From a bacterium (GTDB taxonomy: Bacteria > Vulcanimicrobiota > Xenobia > Xenobiales > JADMJV01), in the NCBI GenBank assembly GCA_030149525.1, contig JASBRJ010000037.1, forward strand, positions 1 to 35,363: 35,363 nt of DNA, read 5' to 3'. Within the stretch, counting starts at the first letter, position 1, and the number at the start of each line of letters is the position of its first letter. Under the pieces are notes generated by a model. The model saw only the letters and a list, made by a program, of their open reading frames with translations, was not told the origin of the DNA and ran no database searches. Shown one piece after another: positions 1 through 8,658 of the stretch. A program made the translations under genes and the position numbers.

Positions 1-1
1 C

Positions 2-907
2 TCCTCCAAAGCCGGCATCAATATGGATGCCGTTCTGTTGGTTTCCAAAGCGATCAGAGAACTGGCCCATCTCCACCCTGAGAGAGAGGGCCTGGACTGC
101 GGTCGACTGGTCATCTTCTGTAATCAAGTGGAGGACAACCCATTCATCGCCGGTGCCATGTGTGGTGCAGGTGAGCCCGAAGTAGCCATCAACGTGGGAG
201 TCAGCGGCCCAGGTGTGGTTCGCTCCATCGTGTCCAAGATGCCCGACGCTCCCCTTCACGAGTTGGCTGAGGTGATCAAGCAAACCGCTTTCAAGATCAC
301 CCGTGCCGGTGAACTGGCCGCCCGGGAAGTTTGTAAGCGGATGAATCTCCCCTTCGGAATCGTCGACCTGAGCCTGGCCCCCACGCCCGCTCGGGGAGAT
401 TCCATCGCCGAGGTTCTTCAGGCGATGGGTGTGGAACGGTGTGGAACACACGGCACCACAGCCGCACTCGCCCTACTCAACGATGCTGTGAAGCGCGGTG
501 GAGCTATGGCAAGCTCCAACGTGGGTGGCCTCTCGGGAGCCTTCATCCCCGTCACCGAAGATGGCGAAATGGCAGCCGCTGTGGGAGCCGGCGCCCTCAG
601 CCTGGACAAATTAGAATCCATGACCTCGGTCTGTTCCGTAGGCCTCGACATGGTCGCCATCCCCGGCGACTGCTCGGTAGAGACCATCGCCGGCATCATA
701 GCCGACGAGATGGCCATCGGAATGGTCAACAACAAAACCACCGCCGCTCGTCTGATCCCTGTACCAGGGAAAGGCCCGGGCGAATGGGTCGACTATGGCG
801 GACTCCTGGGAGCCGGACCGATCATCAGTGTCAACCCCTTCGACTCTTCACGCTTCGTGAATCGTGGCGGCAGAATCCCTGCTCCCCTCCACAGTTTGAG
901 AAACTAG
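2..907 (+). CDS. PFL/DUF711 (UPF0210) family protein, 5'-truncated by window edge
   Basis: This is the C-terminal two thirds of a PFL (DUF711/UPF0210) family protein. The frame is open from base 2, upstream of the first ATG at 23, and reads [10 protein letters not shown] there, so the gene enters from outside the window. Family members are about 450 residues; about 301 codons are seen here. Recognisable stretches are the [15 protein letters not shown] segment, the Gly-rich [13 protein letters not shown] segment, the [18 protein letters not shown] motif and the C-terminal [14 protein letters not shown] block, which normally ends the protein. The biochemical role of the family is not established. 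The stop codon TAG (905-907) lies inside the left end of an inverted-repeat element, so the element sits exactly at the gene's natural end and does not break it. Confidence 0.9.
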   Translation, partial: SSKAGINMDAVLLVSKAIRELAHLHPEREGLDCGRLVIFCNQVEDNPFIAGAMCGAGEPEVAINVGVSGPGVVRSIVSKMPDAPLHELAEVIKQTAFKITRAGELAAREVCKRMNLPFGIVDLSLAPTPARGDSIAEVLQAMGVERCGTHGTTAALALLNDAVKRGGAMASSNVGGLSGAFIPVTEDGEMAAAVGAGALSLDKLESMTSVCSVGLDMVAIPGDCSVETIAGIIADEMAIGMVNNKTTAARLIPVPGKGPGEWVDYGGLLGAGPIISVNPFDSSRFVNRGGRIPAPLHSLRN

Positions 908-1070
908 AGCCTGTCACTATTCAGCCATTTCGGCCCATAATTGTCCATTTCCGCGCTCTGGAGGCGTCTTTTCGTTAAAATACATCCAGTATTCCGCTCT
1001 CAAATCCGCCTCCACAGCACAAAAATCTCCTAATTATGGGCTCCAAAGACTGAATAGTGACAGGCTCTAG
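904..1070. mobile_element. MITE-like palindromic element with 21-bp perfect terminal inverted repeats
   Basis: Bases 904-924 and 1050-1070 are perfect reverse complements over 21 bp; each end is CTAG followed inward by agcctgtcactattcag. After symmetric 8-nt mismatched bulges (925-932 and 1042-1049), a second 10-bp arm pairs (933-942 with 1032-1041), and a third 7-bp arm pairs (960-966 with 1007-1013). The 167-bp unit could therefore fold into one long interrupted hairpin, and it has no coding capacity. The outer CTAG on both sides may be a 4-bp target duplication, as made by IS5-group elements (YTAR); since CTAG is its own reverse complement, this cannot be told apart from the repeat itself. 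No partner transposase gene is in the window. Confidence 0.75.
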
Positions 1071-1100
1071 AATTTCTGAGAAATTTGTCTCTCAAGGGGC

Positions 1101-1130
1101 TTGTTTTTATGTATGCAAATAACTTAATAT
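1101..1130 (+). promoter_or_regulatory. Candidate sigma70-type promoter for ccoG
   Basis: In the AT-rich stretch between the MITE-like element and ccoG, TTGTTT (1101-1106) and TAATAT (1125-1130) are separated by 18 bp and lie about 120 bp upstream of the chosen start. A second -10-like TATGAT is at 1173-1178 without a clear -35. I saw no clear FNR-type palindrome (TTGAT-N4-ATCAA) here. Apart from the element and this candidate, I see nothing in 908-1250. Confidence 0.35.
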
Positions 1131-1250
1131 ACAAATACAAAACATAACAGAATTTCATCTGGGCGGCACACTATGATAGTCTTTGCTTGAAAACCCGTCC
1201 GGATTTAATCGGTCTCTCAAAATGACCGATATGTGTTAAGGGAGTCCTCA

Positions 1251-2588
1251 GTGGAACACAAATTAGACAAAGCTTTTCCCAAACACCAACTCGGCCGCTT
1301 CAAAAATCTGAAGAACGTCACCAGCATCGTGCTGCAGGCCATCCTCTTCGTCACCCCCTGGATCAATTGGAACGGCCGGCAGATGATCTTACTGGATCTT
1401 CCCGGCCGCAAACTCCACCTTTTCGGATTCACGTTCTGGCCCCAGGAAACCCATTTTCTCTTCCTGATCCTCGTCTCAGCCGGTATCACGCTATTTTTCG
1501 TGACCTCTTTGCTCGGTCGAATCTGGTGTGGATACGCCTGCCCCCAGACACTCTTAAGCCACTCCTTTATCATGGTGGAACGGCTCATTGAGGGCGACCG
1601 TCACAAACGGATGAAGCTTGAGAGCGGCCCCTGGAACGGAGAGAAAGCCTCCAAGCTTCTTCTGAAATGGGCAGTCTGGTTCGGAATGTCAGTTTTCCTG
1701 GGGCTCACCTTCGCCGGATACTACACTCCTATTCGCGCTCTCTTCAAAGACTTCATCAGCGGACACGCTCAACCAAGCACTCTTCTCTTTGTCGGCTTCT
1801 TCACCGCTGTCAGCCTCCTCTTCTTCGGGTTCCTGAGGGGACGCTTCTGCAACACTATGTGTCCCTATGCCCGATTTCAGGGTGCTATGTTCGACCGGGA
1901 CACGGTGATGGTGAACTACGACTTCAACCGCGGCGAGCCTCGCGGCAAGGTGAAAGACCCCAACGCCGCCGACTGCATCGACTGCAAGCTGTGCGTCCAG
2001 GTCTGTCCCCAAAATATCGATATTCGCGATGGGGTTCAGTTCGAATGTATCAACTGTGCCGCGTGTGTCGACGCCTGCGACTCGGTGATGGAGAAAGTGA
2101 ACCGGCCCACCGGCCTGATCCGGTACACCTCTGAGGCAGAACTGGAAGGCGACAAGACCAAGCTCGTCCGAGGTCGTCCTATCCTCTACTCTATCGCCCT
2201 GGTCTGTATCCTGGTCGTCTTCTCAGGCCTTCTCTACGCCCGTGTTCCCCTGGAGCTCGATGTCGTTCGAGACGCCAAGGACGGGGTGGCGAGCATGACC
2301 TCCGACAAACGAATCAGTAACCGCTACAATGTGAGAATCATCAACAAGCAGGCTCCCGATATGCAGGTACAATTGTCTCTGGAAGGCTTGGACGGAGCGG
2401 AGTTGGTGGTCCCTGTGAACCCTCTGACCATTCCGGCAGAGGATTCCAAGTCGATTCAGGTTTTCGTGCTCGCATCGGCTGAAAAACTCAAGCCCGTGAA
2501 CAGGTTCAAAATTGTGGCAACCGACGCTTCCGACCCCAATGTTGAGAGGGCCGTAGAAACCACGTTCATCCGTGGTGCCGGTTTCTAG
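1251..2588 (+). CDS. ccoG: Cytochrome c oxidase accessory protein CcoG (RdxA/FixG family)
   Basis: CcoG is a membrane-bound polyferredoxin that reduces copper for assembly of the cbb3-type cytochrome c oxidase. The protein has an N-terminal membrane region, the conserved WCGYACPQT and RFCNTMCPYARFQGAM segments, and two 4Fe-4S ferredoxin motifs (CIDCKLCVQVCP and CINCAACVDAC). A further membrane helix (about LYSIALVCILVVFSGLLYA) follows, then a C-terminal FixG Ig-like domain. I chose the GTG at 1251 because AAGGGAG (1238-1244) sits about 6 nt upstream; the open frame begins earlier, at GTG 1233. The resulting 445 residues are normal for the family. No ccoNOPQ subunit gene lies in the window. 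The stop codon overlaps that of the convergent 94-aa ORF in a shared CTAG at 2585-2588. Confidence 0.93.
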   Translation: MEHKLDKAFPKHQLGRFKNLKNVTSIVLQAILFVTPWINWNGRQMILLDLPGRKLHLFGFTFWPQETHFLFLILVSAGITLFFVTSLLGRIWCGYACPQTLLSHSFIMVERLIEGDRHKRMKLESGPWNGEKASKLLLKWAVWFGMSVFLGLTFAGYYTPIRALFKDFISGHAQPSTLLFVGFFTAVSLLFFGFLRGRFCNTMCPYARFQGAMFDRDTVMVNYDFNRGEPRGKVKDPNAADCIDCKLCVQVCPQNIDIRDGVQFECINCAACVDACDSVMEKVNRPTGLIRYTSEAELEGDKTKLVRGRPILYSIALVCILVVFSGLLYARVPLELDVVRDAKDGVASMTSDKRISNRYNVRIINKQAPDMQVQLSLEGLDGAELVVPVNPLTIPAEDSKSIQVFVLASAEKLKPVNRFKIVATDASDPNVERAVETTFIRGAGF

Positions 2589-2869
2589 AGATAAGAGAGA
2601 GAGTGCATAGCTCGAAAGAGACACTCACGTTGCAATCGAACCCTAAGCCCCACTTCTCGCCCCTGAGAAATGAGAGCTTCGCGCATCCGCGTGAGGTCCA
2701 GGCTCTCGCATCGTGTGGATTCGGCAAATACGAGAATGCCTTTCTCGGTGTGCTCTATTCTATCGACTCGGATAGGGTGAGTTCTGAGGATGCGCTCCAC
2801 GGCCTGTGCGTCGGAACGGCCGGGTCGGAGGGGGAAAAAGGCAATTATGAGATTACAATTTTCGGTCAC
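2585..2869 (-). CDS. Conserved-looking 94-aa protein coupled to mutS2 (function unknown)
   Basis: I do not recognise this 94-aa protein. Its GTG start overlaps the mutS2 TGA stop in the tetranucleotide GTGA (2866-2869), a classic translational-coupling arrangement and the main reason to believe it. A longer open frame to 2899 exists but would run 34 bp into mutS2. The pattern reads as beta (NLIIAFFPL), helix (DAQAVERILRT), beta hairpin (VDRIEHTEKGILVFAES), helix (DLTRMREALISQ), beta (VGLRVRLQRE). This would suit a ferredoxin-like or ACT-like beta-alpha-beta-beta-alpha-beta fold, but that is inference. It ends in a CTAG shared with the convergent ccoG stop. A small regulatory or substrate-binding protein is possible; a MutS2 partner is the simplest contextual guess. 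Confidence 0.65.
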   Translation of the reverse strand: MTENCNLIIAFFPLRPGRSDAQAVERILRTHPIRVDRIEHTEKGILVFAESTRCESLDLTRMREALISQGREVGLRVRLQRECLFRAMHSLSYL

Positions 2870-5430
2870 GTGCGAACGTTCACCACTGTCACACCCCAAC
2901 CTCCCTCGTACGGATCGCCGTCTCGGAATTCGGCAACCTGACGATGACTCTTGAGATGATGATGTATTCCCTGACGTAAGGCACCTGTGCCTTTACCGTG
3001 AAGCAGTTCCACCCGCTCTACTTTGGCCAGGACAGCCCTGTCGATAAAGCGATCGACCTCAAGACGGGCCTCGTCGACCGTCTGGCCCCGAAGATCCAGG
3101 GTCACCCGAAAATTGGCCGTGGCAGATTCAGGTCTCATCTCCCCCTTAGGGGGCTCATTGTCCGGCTTGGGCTTCTTGGGGCGAGACAAGACTTCTAATT
3201 CATCACGCTGAAGCGTCATCTTGAGGGCTCCAAGCTTGACGTCTACCCGCGAGCCTTTTTGCTGGAGAACCGTTCCCTCTTGGCCAAACTTGGGCGCGTA
3301 AACCCTCGTTTCCGGGTCGAGAATATCCGGACCGGGCTTGGTGGCCGGTCGGTCATCTGCTGCCTCCGACGACTTGCCGCCCTTCTTTTTCTCCCTGGGA
3401 GGCTTGGGGTCCGGCGCAGGAGCAGGGAGAGAATTTTCCATCTCGTCCAGGCCGGACTCCATAACGCGTGCGAGAGTTCGGGCCTGATCCCCCAGGGAAT
3501 CAAAATTGATATCCTCTTCACCTGCTCCGGTTGTGCTGAAATCCAGCTCCTCTCCTCGCACCCTGTGAGCCCACTCTTGGGCCAGGCGTCGAGCGGAAAG
3601 TAGCGCGTCTTTTCGTTCCGCCCCCACTTCCTTGAGGCTCTTTTTAAACTCTTTCATGAGTCGACGAGTCTTGTTGCGAGTCTCCTCGAGAAGTTGCTCG
3701 GCCTCCAACCGGGCCGCTTCAATCTCGGCATCTTTGGCCGCTCTCAAAGCTTCCCGCTCTTCTTGAATTTTACGACGAGCCTTTCGAAGCTTATCTTTTT
3801 CCCGTTTGAGTTGGTTCTCCGATCGGCGCGCCTGATCTCGTTCCATTTCCAGGTCGTCCAAAAGCTCTTCAACGCCCTGGTATCCGCCTCCCAGATAAGA
3901 CCGGGCTTCTCGCAGCAACTCTTCTGGTAAACCCAAATGAGAAGCGATGGAGAGGGCGTTGGAACGACCAGGAATGCCCATCAGAATGCGATAGGTGGGT
4001 CGAAGGGTCTCGGTGTTGAACTCCACTGCGGCGTTCTCGAAACCCTCGGTCTTTTTCGCATGGACCTTGAGTTGCGACAGATGGGTGCTCACAATGGTTC
4101 GGCAACCCCGTCGGCTCAACTCCGACAGAAGAGCTACCCCGAGAGCGCCCCCCTCACTGGGGTCGGTTCCCGCGCCCAGTTCATCCAGCAAAACCAGCGA
4201 TCGATTGTCGGCTTGCTTGAGTATCTCCAGTATATGGACCAGGTGAGCCGAGAAGGTGGAAAGCGACTGACTGAGACTCTGCTCGTCGCCGATATCGGCC
4301 CAAACGTCTCTGATGAGAGGAAAAGTCGAACCGGGTCGAGCCGGCACGGGAAAGCCTGAAGAGGCCATCAGGCAGAGCAGACCGGTGGTCTTCAAGGCCA
4401 CCGTTTTGCCGCCCGTGTTCGGTCCGGTAATAACAAGCGTTCGAGTGCCTTCCATCAACTGCAGATCGATTGGAACGCAGTCCTCTCCCAGCAACGGATG
4501 CCGGGCCTTGCGGAGATCGAGGGCACCGTCCAACGAAACTTCAGGCAAGACGCCGCCTCTCTTCAAAGCGTAACGGGCAAGGCCCCCGTAAGCATCGAAA
4601 CGAGCCAGACATTCACACGCTCTGATGAGAGCCGAAGCGTGATCGGCCACAAGATGGCTCAATTCCACCAGGATCCTGTGACACTCCCGCTCCTCGGCAA
4701 GCTTCTTCTGGCGGAGATCGTTGCCCTGATTCACCGCAACATACGGTTCCATAAAAAGAGTGGAGCCACTGGAGGACTGATCGATGACAAGACCGGGGAA
4801 ACGCCCCTTGAACTCCGCCTTGACCGGAATGACAAATCGGCCGTCTCGCTGAGTCACGATAGGCTCCTGGTAGGTCTTGGATAACTCGGGATGGCGAAGC
4901 AACCCTTGCAGAGACCTCTGGAGCCTGCCTTCCGCCTCTCGAATATCAGCCCTTAGCTGCCGAAGTGCTTTACTGGCATCGTCGGTCACTTTGGCATCCC
5001 GGGAGATGGCCCGCCGAATTTTCTGCTCCAACCTCTGATGAGGGACCACCGCTCCCACAAGGTCGCACAAGCCGGGAAGGTCTTTACGATCCTTCATGGC
5101 ATGAAAGACGTCACGGCTCACAGAACAGAGAAGTTCCACGTCGAGCAGTTGCTCCGGCTGAAGGACCTTCCCCTTGGTGGAGGCTTTAAGCCATTCTCTG
5201 GGGTCGGTGAGGCCGCCCAGGTGGCGACCGTTCCCCTCCGCCTCGAGCTTCAGCGCTTCTTTGACCAAGGATTGACGCTGCAAAACATCGTCGAGATCGT
5301 CGAGCGGCCCAAAGTCCAGCAAAACTTCAGCACCGCCGGACCACTGACAACATTTCAGCAGGTCAACCTGAACTTGAGGCCATTCCAGAACCCGGAGAGA
5401 GCGCTCTCTATGTGACTCGCCATTATCCAC
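2866..5430 (-). CDS. mutS2: Endonuclease MutS2 (MutS-like ATPase with C-terminal Smr domain)
   Basis: MutS2 is a cytosolic DNA-binding ATPase linked to suppression of recombination and to ribosome rescue; it lacks the mismatch-recognition domain of MutS. At 854 residues it is slightly longer than the usual about 780. Visible features are the core motif DQSSSGSTLFMEP (around residue 235), Walker A GPNTGGKT (around 340), the ABC-type signature stretch SQSLSTFSAHL, Walker B SLVLLDELGAGTDPSEGGAL, a long charged coiled coil (about 515-640), and a Pro/Lys-rich linker. A small beta domain (KFGQEGTVLQQKGSRVDVKLG) precedes the Smr domain with LDLRGQTVDEA and the HGKGTGALR nuclease motif. The start is the GTG at 5430; no clear ribosome-binding site precedes it, so the exact start is uncertain. 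The gene is divergent from the beta-helix gene, with 97 bp between them. Confidence 0.95.
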   Translation of the reverse strand: MDNGESHRERSLRVLEWPQVQVDLLKCCQWSGGAEVLLDFGPLDDLDDVLQRQSLVKEALKLEAEGNGRHLGGLTDPREWLKASTKGKVLQPEQLLDVELLCSVSRDVFHAMKDRKDLPGLCDLVGAVVPHQRLEQKIRRAISRDAKVTDDASKALRQLRADIREAEGRLQRSLQGLLRHPELSKTYQEPIVTQRDGRFVIPVKAEFKGRFPGLVIDQSSSGSTLFMEPYVAVNQGNDLRQKKLAEERECHRILVELSHLVADHASALIRACECLARFDAYGGLARYALKRGGVLPEVSLDGALDLRKARHPLLGEDCVPIDLQLMEGTRTLVITGPNTGGKTVALKTTGLLCLMASSGFPVPARPGSTFPLIRDVWADIGDEQSLSQSLSTFSAHLVHILEILKQADNRSLVLLDELGAGTDPSEGGALGVALLSELSRRGCRTIVSTHLSQLKVHAKKTEGFENAAVEFNTETLRPTYRILMGIPGRSNALSIASHLGLPEELLREARSYLGGGYQGVEELLDDLEMERDQARRSENQLKREKDKLRKARRKIQEEREALRAAKDAEIEAARLEAEQLLEETRNKTRRLMKEFKKSLKEVGAERKDALLSARRLAQEWAHRVRGEELDFSTTGAGEEDINFDSLGDQARTLARVMESGLDEMENSLPAPAPDPKPPREKKKGGKSSEAADDRPATKPGPDILDPETRVYAPKFGQEGTVLQQKGSRVDVKLGALKMTLQRDELEVLSRPKKPKPDNEPPKGEMRPESATANFRVTLDLRGQTVDEARLEVDRFIDRAVLAKVERVELLHGKGTGALRQGIHHHLKSHRQVAEFRDGDPYEGGWGVTVVNVRT

Positions 5431-5527
5431 AACAGATTTTTTACACGAAAACGGCCCAAGTTTCTACGTCTTAGAAAAAATAGAAGATGATACAAGGATT
5501 TTTTGATTTTTATTCAAATTATGCCCC
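5431..5527. promoter_or_regulatory. AT-rich divergent intergenic region (mutS2 / beta-helix operon)
   Basis: These 97 bp separate the divergently read mutS2 and beta-helix genes and are clearly richer in A+T than the flanks, with runs such as tttttt, aaaaaat and gattttttgatttttatt. Promoters for both directions must lie here or inside the genes. I cannot assign convincing -35/-10 pairs, and there is no obvious inverted-repeat operator. Neither gene has a good Shine-Dalgarno sequence next to its start. Confidence 0.4.
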
Positions 5528-7354
5528 GTGATGACATTGAATCAAGTTTTAGAGTATATGGCCGACAACAACTGCGTCTTGTTCGGGCCCACCTCGGTTG
5601 AAGACCAGATCACTCTCAACTCAGGGTTAACCGTCGAAGGCGAAGGCATGGTGCTGACCTTTTCCGGCCACTTCTCTCAAATCCAGTTGGTGGGTCAGGG
5701 ACCCTTCATATTTCGCCAAATCCATTTCAAGCATGAGCATGAATTGGGACCGAGCTTCTTTCTCTGTCAGGACGCCAACGTTGTCTTCGAAGACTGCTCC
5801 TTCGAGGGCGCTTGGGGTGGACAGGAAGAGTCGCTGGCAAGCGCCGTAAGAGCTCTTGGCCGCTCCAGGGTGAGCTTTGATCGATGCCGATTCAGAAGCA
5901 ACGATCAACATTTGGTTCTCGATCACAACGCCAAGGCCGAGTTTCGCCAGTCGGAGCTTAAAGATGCTCGAGCGGACGGAATCATTCTCAAAGGGAAAAC
6001 GGAGCTTTCCGGCACCGAGATGGAAGTTTGCCGGTCCGGATGGAGTGCCATCACCCTGTCCTCCACCGCCTCTGTGCAGCTCCACGACTCCACTTTAGGA
6101 GAAAACGGATGCCACGGCCTTGAACTCAACGACGACACCCGATACTCCGGCCAGAACAATCATTTTCATGCCAACGGTTACAACGGCATCGCCCTAGCCG
6201 GACGCGCTTGCGCCTTCGCCCAGGGCGATCAACTTATCTCCAACGGGCTCTGTGGAATCGACCTTGGAGAACAGTCCTCAGCCGTTCTCAAGTGGGCCCG
6301 AGCCACCCACAACCAAAGCCACGGAATTCAAGCCCGAGACAGCGCTCGAGTCGACCTGGCAGATTGTAGCGCCAGCAACAACGAAACTTCCGGGGTAGCC
6401 CTCTTCAACGCGGCTTGTCTAGACGGCGAAGATTTCAACATGGAAAACAACGGCTACGCCGGTTTGCAGAGCGGCGATGAATGCCGAGTCACTCTGTGCC
6501 GCGCTAACGCCACCAACAACACCTCCACCTCCGTGCTCTGTTTCGGAACTTCAAGTCTGGTCTTAGAGAGAAGCCGGCTGACGGAATCCGGCGGACATGG
6601 TGTCCAACTGGCCGAACACTGTTACGCCGTCATCCGCGACTGCGAAGTTATGGAGAATAAGCGCTCGGCCGTGGTGTTTGCCGGACAATCCCGAGGACTC
6701 GTTCAGGGGAGCACCCTCGCCCACAACCACCAGGACGGACTGGTCACCGCCGACGAGAGCAAGGTGACAGCCCTGGAGAACCTGGTTCGTTCCAACGGCC
6801 GAGACGGAATTCTCATCCTCTCTTCAGGTCATGGTCAGTTATTGGAAAATCAGAGCCTGAAGAACGGACGGTACGGACTGTTTGCCGGGCCAAGTTCTCG
6901 CCCGTTGCTGTGCGACAACATCTGTAGCGAAAATGAGATGGAAGAGATTGTCCTGGAAACCCAGGAAGCTCGCTCGGCTCTGCGCGGCACGGGTCCTGCC
7001 CAGGAAACCAGCCAGGAACTTCCTCCGGGCGTCACCGTGAGCGTGGAGGACGGCCCCGACCTTCATCTACCTTTCGAACCTAAAAACCTGGAGCGCTCTA
7101 TGCTTGTGGCTCTGGCAAAGCATGGCAGACTCTCCGAGGCAGCCCTGGGCAAAGTGGCCAAAACCCGGCGGGTCGGCGGAGCCATGGAGAACCTTATCGA
7201 TCGTCTGAACAAAGCGGGAATGCCAATCATTCGCCACGATGGACAGGGGCCTGAAGGCAACATCTACGCCCTCAAGGTCGACACGACCCGACAACGCAAA
7301 ACATCTTTCACCAAAACCGAAACCACCTCAATTCAAGGGAGACAAATATGTTAA
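5528..7354 (+). CDS. Cytosolic right-handed parallel beta-helix protein with C-terminal winged-helix-like domain
   Basis: The 608-aa protein is a tandem beta-solenoid: coils of about 22-24 residues repeat motifs such as S..NG..GI.L....A.......... (for example HANGYNGIALAGRACA, LISNGLCGIDLGEQSSA, MENNGYAGLQSGDECR), typical of Beta_helix/NosD-type PbH1 repeats. The helix spans roughly residues 25-480. There is no signal peptide or membrane segment, so it should be cytosolic, unlike most carbohydrate-active beta-helix proteins. An acidic linker leads to a separate domain at about 520-590 (SMLVALAKHGRLSEAALGKVAK, then a second helix and a beta wing), which resembles a winged helix. The start is GTG 5528 or ATG 5531. 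The gene overlaps the BrxD-like ATPase by 7 bp, so the two products are probably made together. Its function is unknown; a sensor or scaffold for the ATPase is inference. Confidence 0.85.
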   Translation: MMTLNQVLEYMADNNCVLFGPTSVEDQITLNSGLTVEGEGMVLTFSGHFSQIQLVGQGPFIFRQIHFKHEHELGPSFFLCQDANVVFEDCSFEGAWGGQEESLASAVRALGRSRVSFDRCRFRSNDQHLVLDHNAKAEFRQSELKDARADGIILKGKTELSGTEMEVCRSGWSAITLSSTASVQLHDSTLGENGCHGLELNDDTRYSGQNNHFHANGYNGIALAGRACAFAQGDQLISNGLCGIDLGEQSSAVLKWARATHNQSHGIQARDSARVDLADCSASNNETSGVALFNAACLDGEDFNMENNGYAGLQSGDECRVTLCRANATNNTSTSVLCFGTSSLVLERSRLTESGGHGVQLAEHCYAVIRDCEVMENKRSAVVFAGQSRGLVQGSTLAHNHQDGLVTADESKVTALENLVRSNGRDGILILSSGHGQLLENQSLKNGRYGLFAGPSSRPLLCDNICSENEMEEIVLETQEARSALRGTGPAQETSQELPPGVTVSVEDGPDLHLPFEPKNLERSMLVALAKHGRLSEAALGKVAKTRRVGGAMENLIDRLNKAGMPIIRHDGQGPEGNIYALKVDTTRQRKTSFTKTETTSIQGRQIC

Positions 7355-8658
7355 GAACTCTGGACAAAGCCACCGCCACCGGCATCACCAACGCCCTACG
7401 GGCAGGCACTGTCCCTTCCGACGGCCTGGAGCACTTCGCTGTGGGACTGGAGCAACAGATGAACGTGCTTCGCGAACAGCGTCAGTGGGTCAAGAGTGGA
7501 CATTCGGCCTTCAAGTTTGTCCGCGGAAGCTACGGTTCGGGTAAAACCTTCCTAACATCACTTGCCGCCGCCGAAGCCAGTGCCGCCAACTTCCTGGTTT
7601 CCAAAGTGGTGATCTCCGCCACCGATACCCCGCTCTACCGATTGGCGGGCGTCTATCGCCGCATGTGTCAGAACCTGTCTCTCACCGACCGCAAGGGCGG
7701 CTCTTTGCAGACCCTGGTAGACCGTTGGCTTTTCCGCCTGGAAGATCAGGTCATTGAGATTGACGGTATGGATGAAGACGATGAGGGCTTCCCCGAAGCG
7801 GTTGCCAAAAAAGTGGAAACCAACCTCGTTCGAGTGGGAGAAAGGGCCGGCCGTCTGGCTGTTTGTCTTAAAGCCTACCATAAAGCCAAATTCGAGAATC
7901 GGTTCTCCGACGCTCGCGGGCTTCTCGACTGGATGTCCGGCGACAACAAAGTGGGCTTCGACGTGAAGAAACTGGCCGACGTCACCGGTCGAGTAGAGAA
8001 CTGGGATGTTATCCCGTTCCTACGAGGCTGGCTGGAACTGATGGAGGCCAGCGGCTACTCCGGCCTTTTCCTGGTCCTCGACGAGGTGGAAACGATTCTT
8101 CGCCTGCGTCGACCGGAGCGCCTGAAGTCATTGGAAGTTCTGCGCCAGCTGATCGACGCCATTGAGAACAATGAACTTCCCGGTCTTCACCTGATTCTGA
8201 CCGGAACTCCCGACTTCTTCGAAGGGCCGAAAGGCGTCCCCGCCCTGCAACCCCTTTACGAGAGAATTCGTGTTACAGGCCACGATGCCGAACCTACCAA
8301 CATGAGACAGCCACAGATCGAGTTACCCACCCTGGACCGGGAGCGACTCTTTCAGGTAGCCCAACGCATCCGCTCCATCTACCCTTCGGCCCATCCTGAG
8401 TTGCTGGAAACCAAAGTGCCCGATGCTTTCATCAGCGCTCTGGTCGACTCTATGACGGCAGGATTCGGCGGACGGGTGGAGGTTGTGCCCCGTATTTTCC
8501 TTCGAGAATTCGTCCACATCTTGGATCTTGTGGACCAGCACGACGACTATGACCCCTTGAGAAGCTACGTGTTCGAAAAGGATAGGGTTGAAGCCGAGCT
8601 TATGAACTCGGCCGAGCGCGCTGCGCTCCAGGAAGAGGCCGTCCCGGTTCTGCTTTAA
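7348..8658 (+). CDS. BrxD-like P-loop ATPase (DUF2791 family), BREX-independent
   Basis: The 436-aa protein matches the BREX ATP-binding protein BrxD/DUF2791 family in length and motifs. These are Walker A GSYGSGKT (residues 60-67), Walker B GLFLVLDEVETIL (around residue 240), and the family-typical LILTGTPDFFEGPKGVPALQPLYERI segment followed by a C-terminal helical lid region. In BREX type 2 loci, BrxD accompanies PglX, PglZ and others in phage defence; none of those is in this window. The ATG lies within the end of the beta-helix gene (7-bp overlap), so the pair is coupled. A strong hairpin plus T-run follows at 8682-8742. Assignment to the ATPase family is confident; a defence role here is inference, and regulation or another ATP-driven process is possible. 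The last 59 bp overlap the convergent transglycosylase gene. Confidence 0.85.
   Translation: MLRTLDKATATGITNALRAGTVPSDGLEHFAVGLEQQMNVLREQRQWVKSGHSAFKFVRGSYGSGKTFLTSLAAAEASAANFLVSKVVISATDTPLYRLAGVYRRMCQNLSLTDRKGGSLQTLVDRWLFRLEDQVIEIDGMDEDDEGFPEAVAKKVETNLVRVGERAGRLAVCLKAYHKAKFENRFSDARGLLDWMSGDNKVGFDVKKLADVTGRVENWDVIPFLRGWLELMEASGYSGLFLVLDEVETILRLRRPERLKSLEVLRQLIDAIENNELPGLHLILTGTPDFFEGPKGVPALQPLYERIRVTGHDAEPTNMRQPQIELPTLDRERLFQVAQRIRSIYPSAHPELLETKVPDAFISALVDSMTAGFGGRVEVVPRIFLREFVHILDLVDQHDDYDPLRSYVFEKDRVEAELMNSAERAALQEEAVPVLL

Noticed and set aside
439-978. 179-aa plus-strand open frame inside the PFL gene
   Set aside because: It is an out-of-frame Arg/His-rich shadow of the well-conserved PFL reading frame.
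5528-8658. Complete BREX system
   Set aside because: Only the BrxD-like ATPase is present; PglX, PglZ, BrxC/PglY and BrxL or BrxHI are absent from the window.
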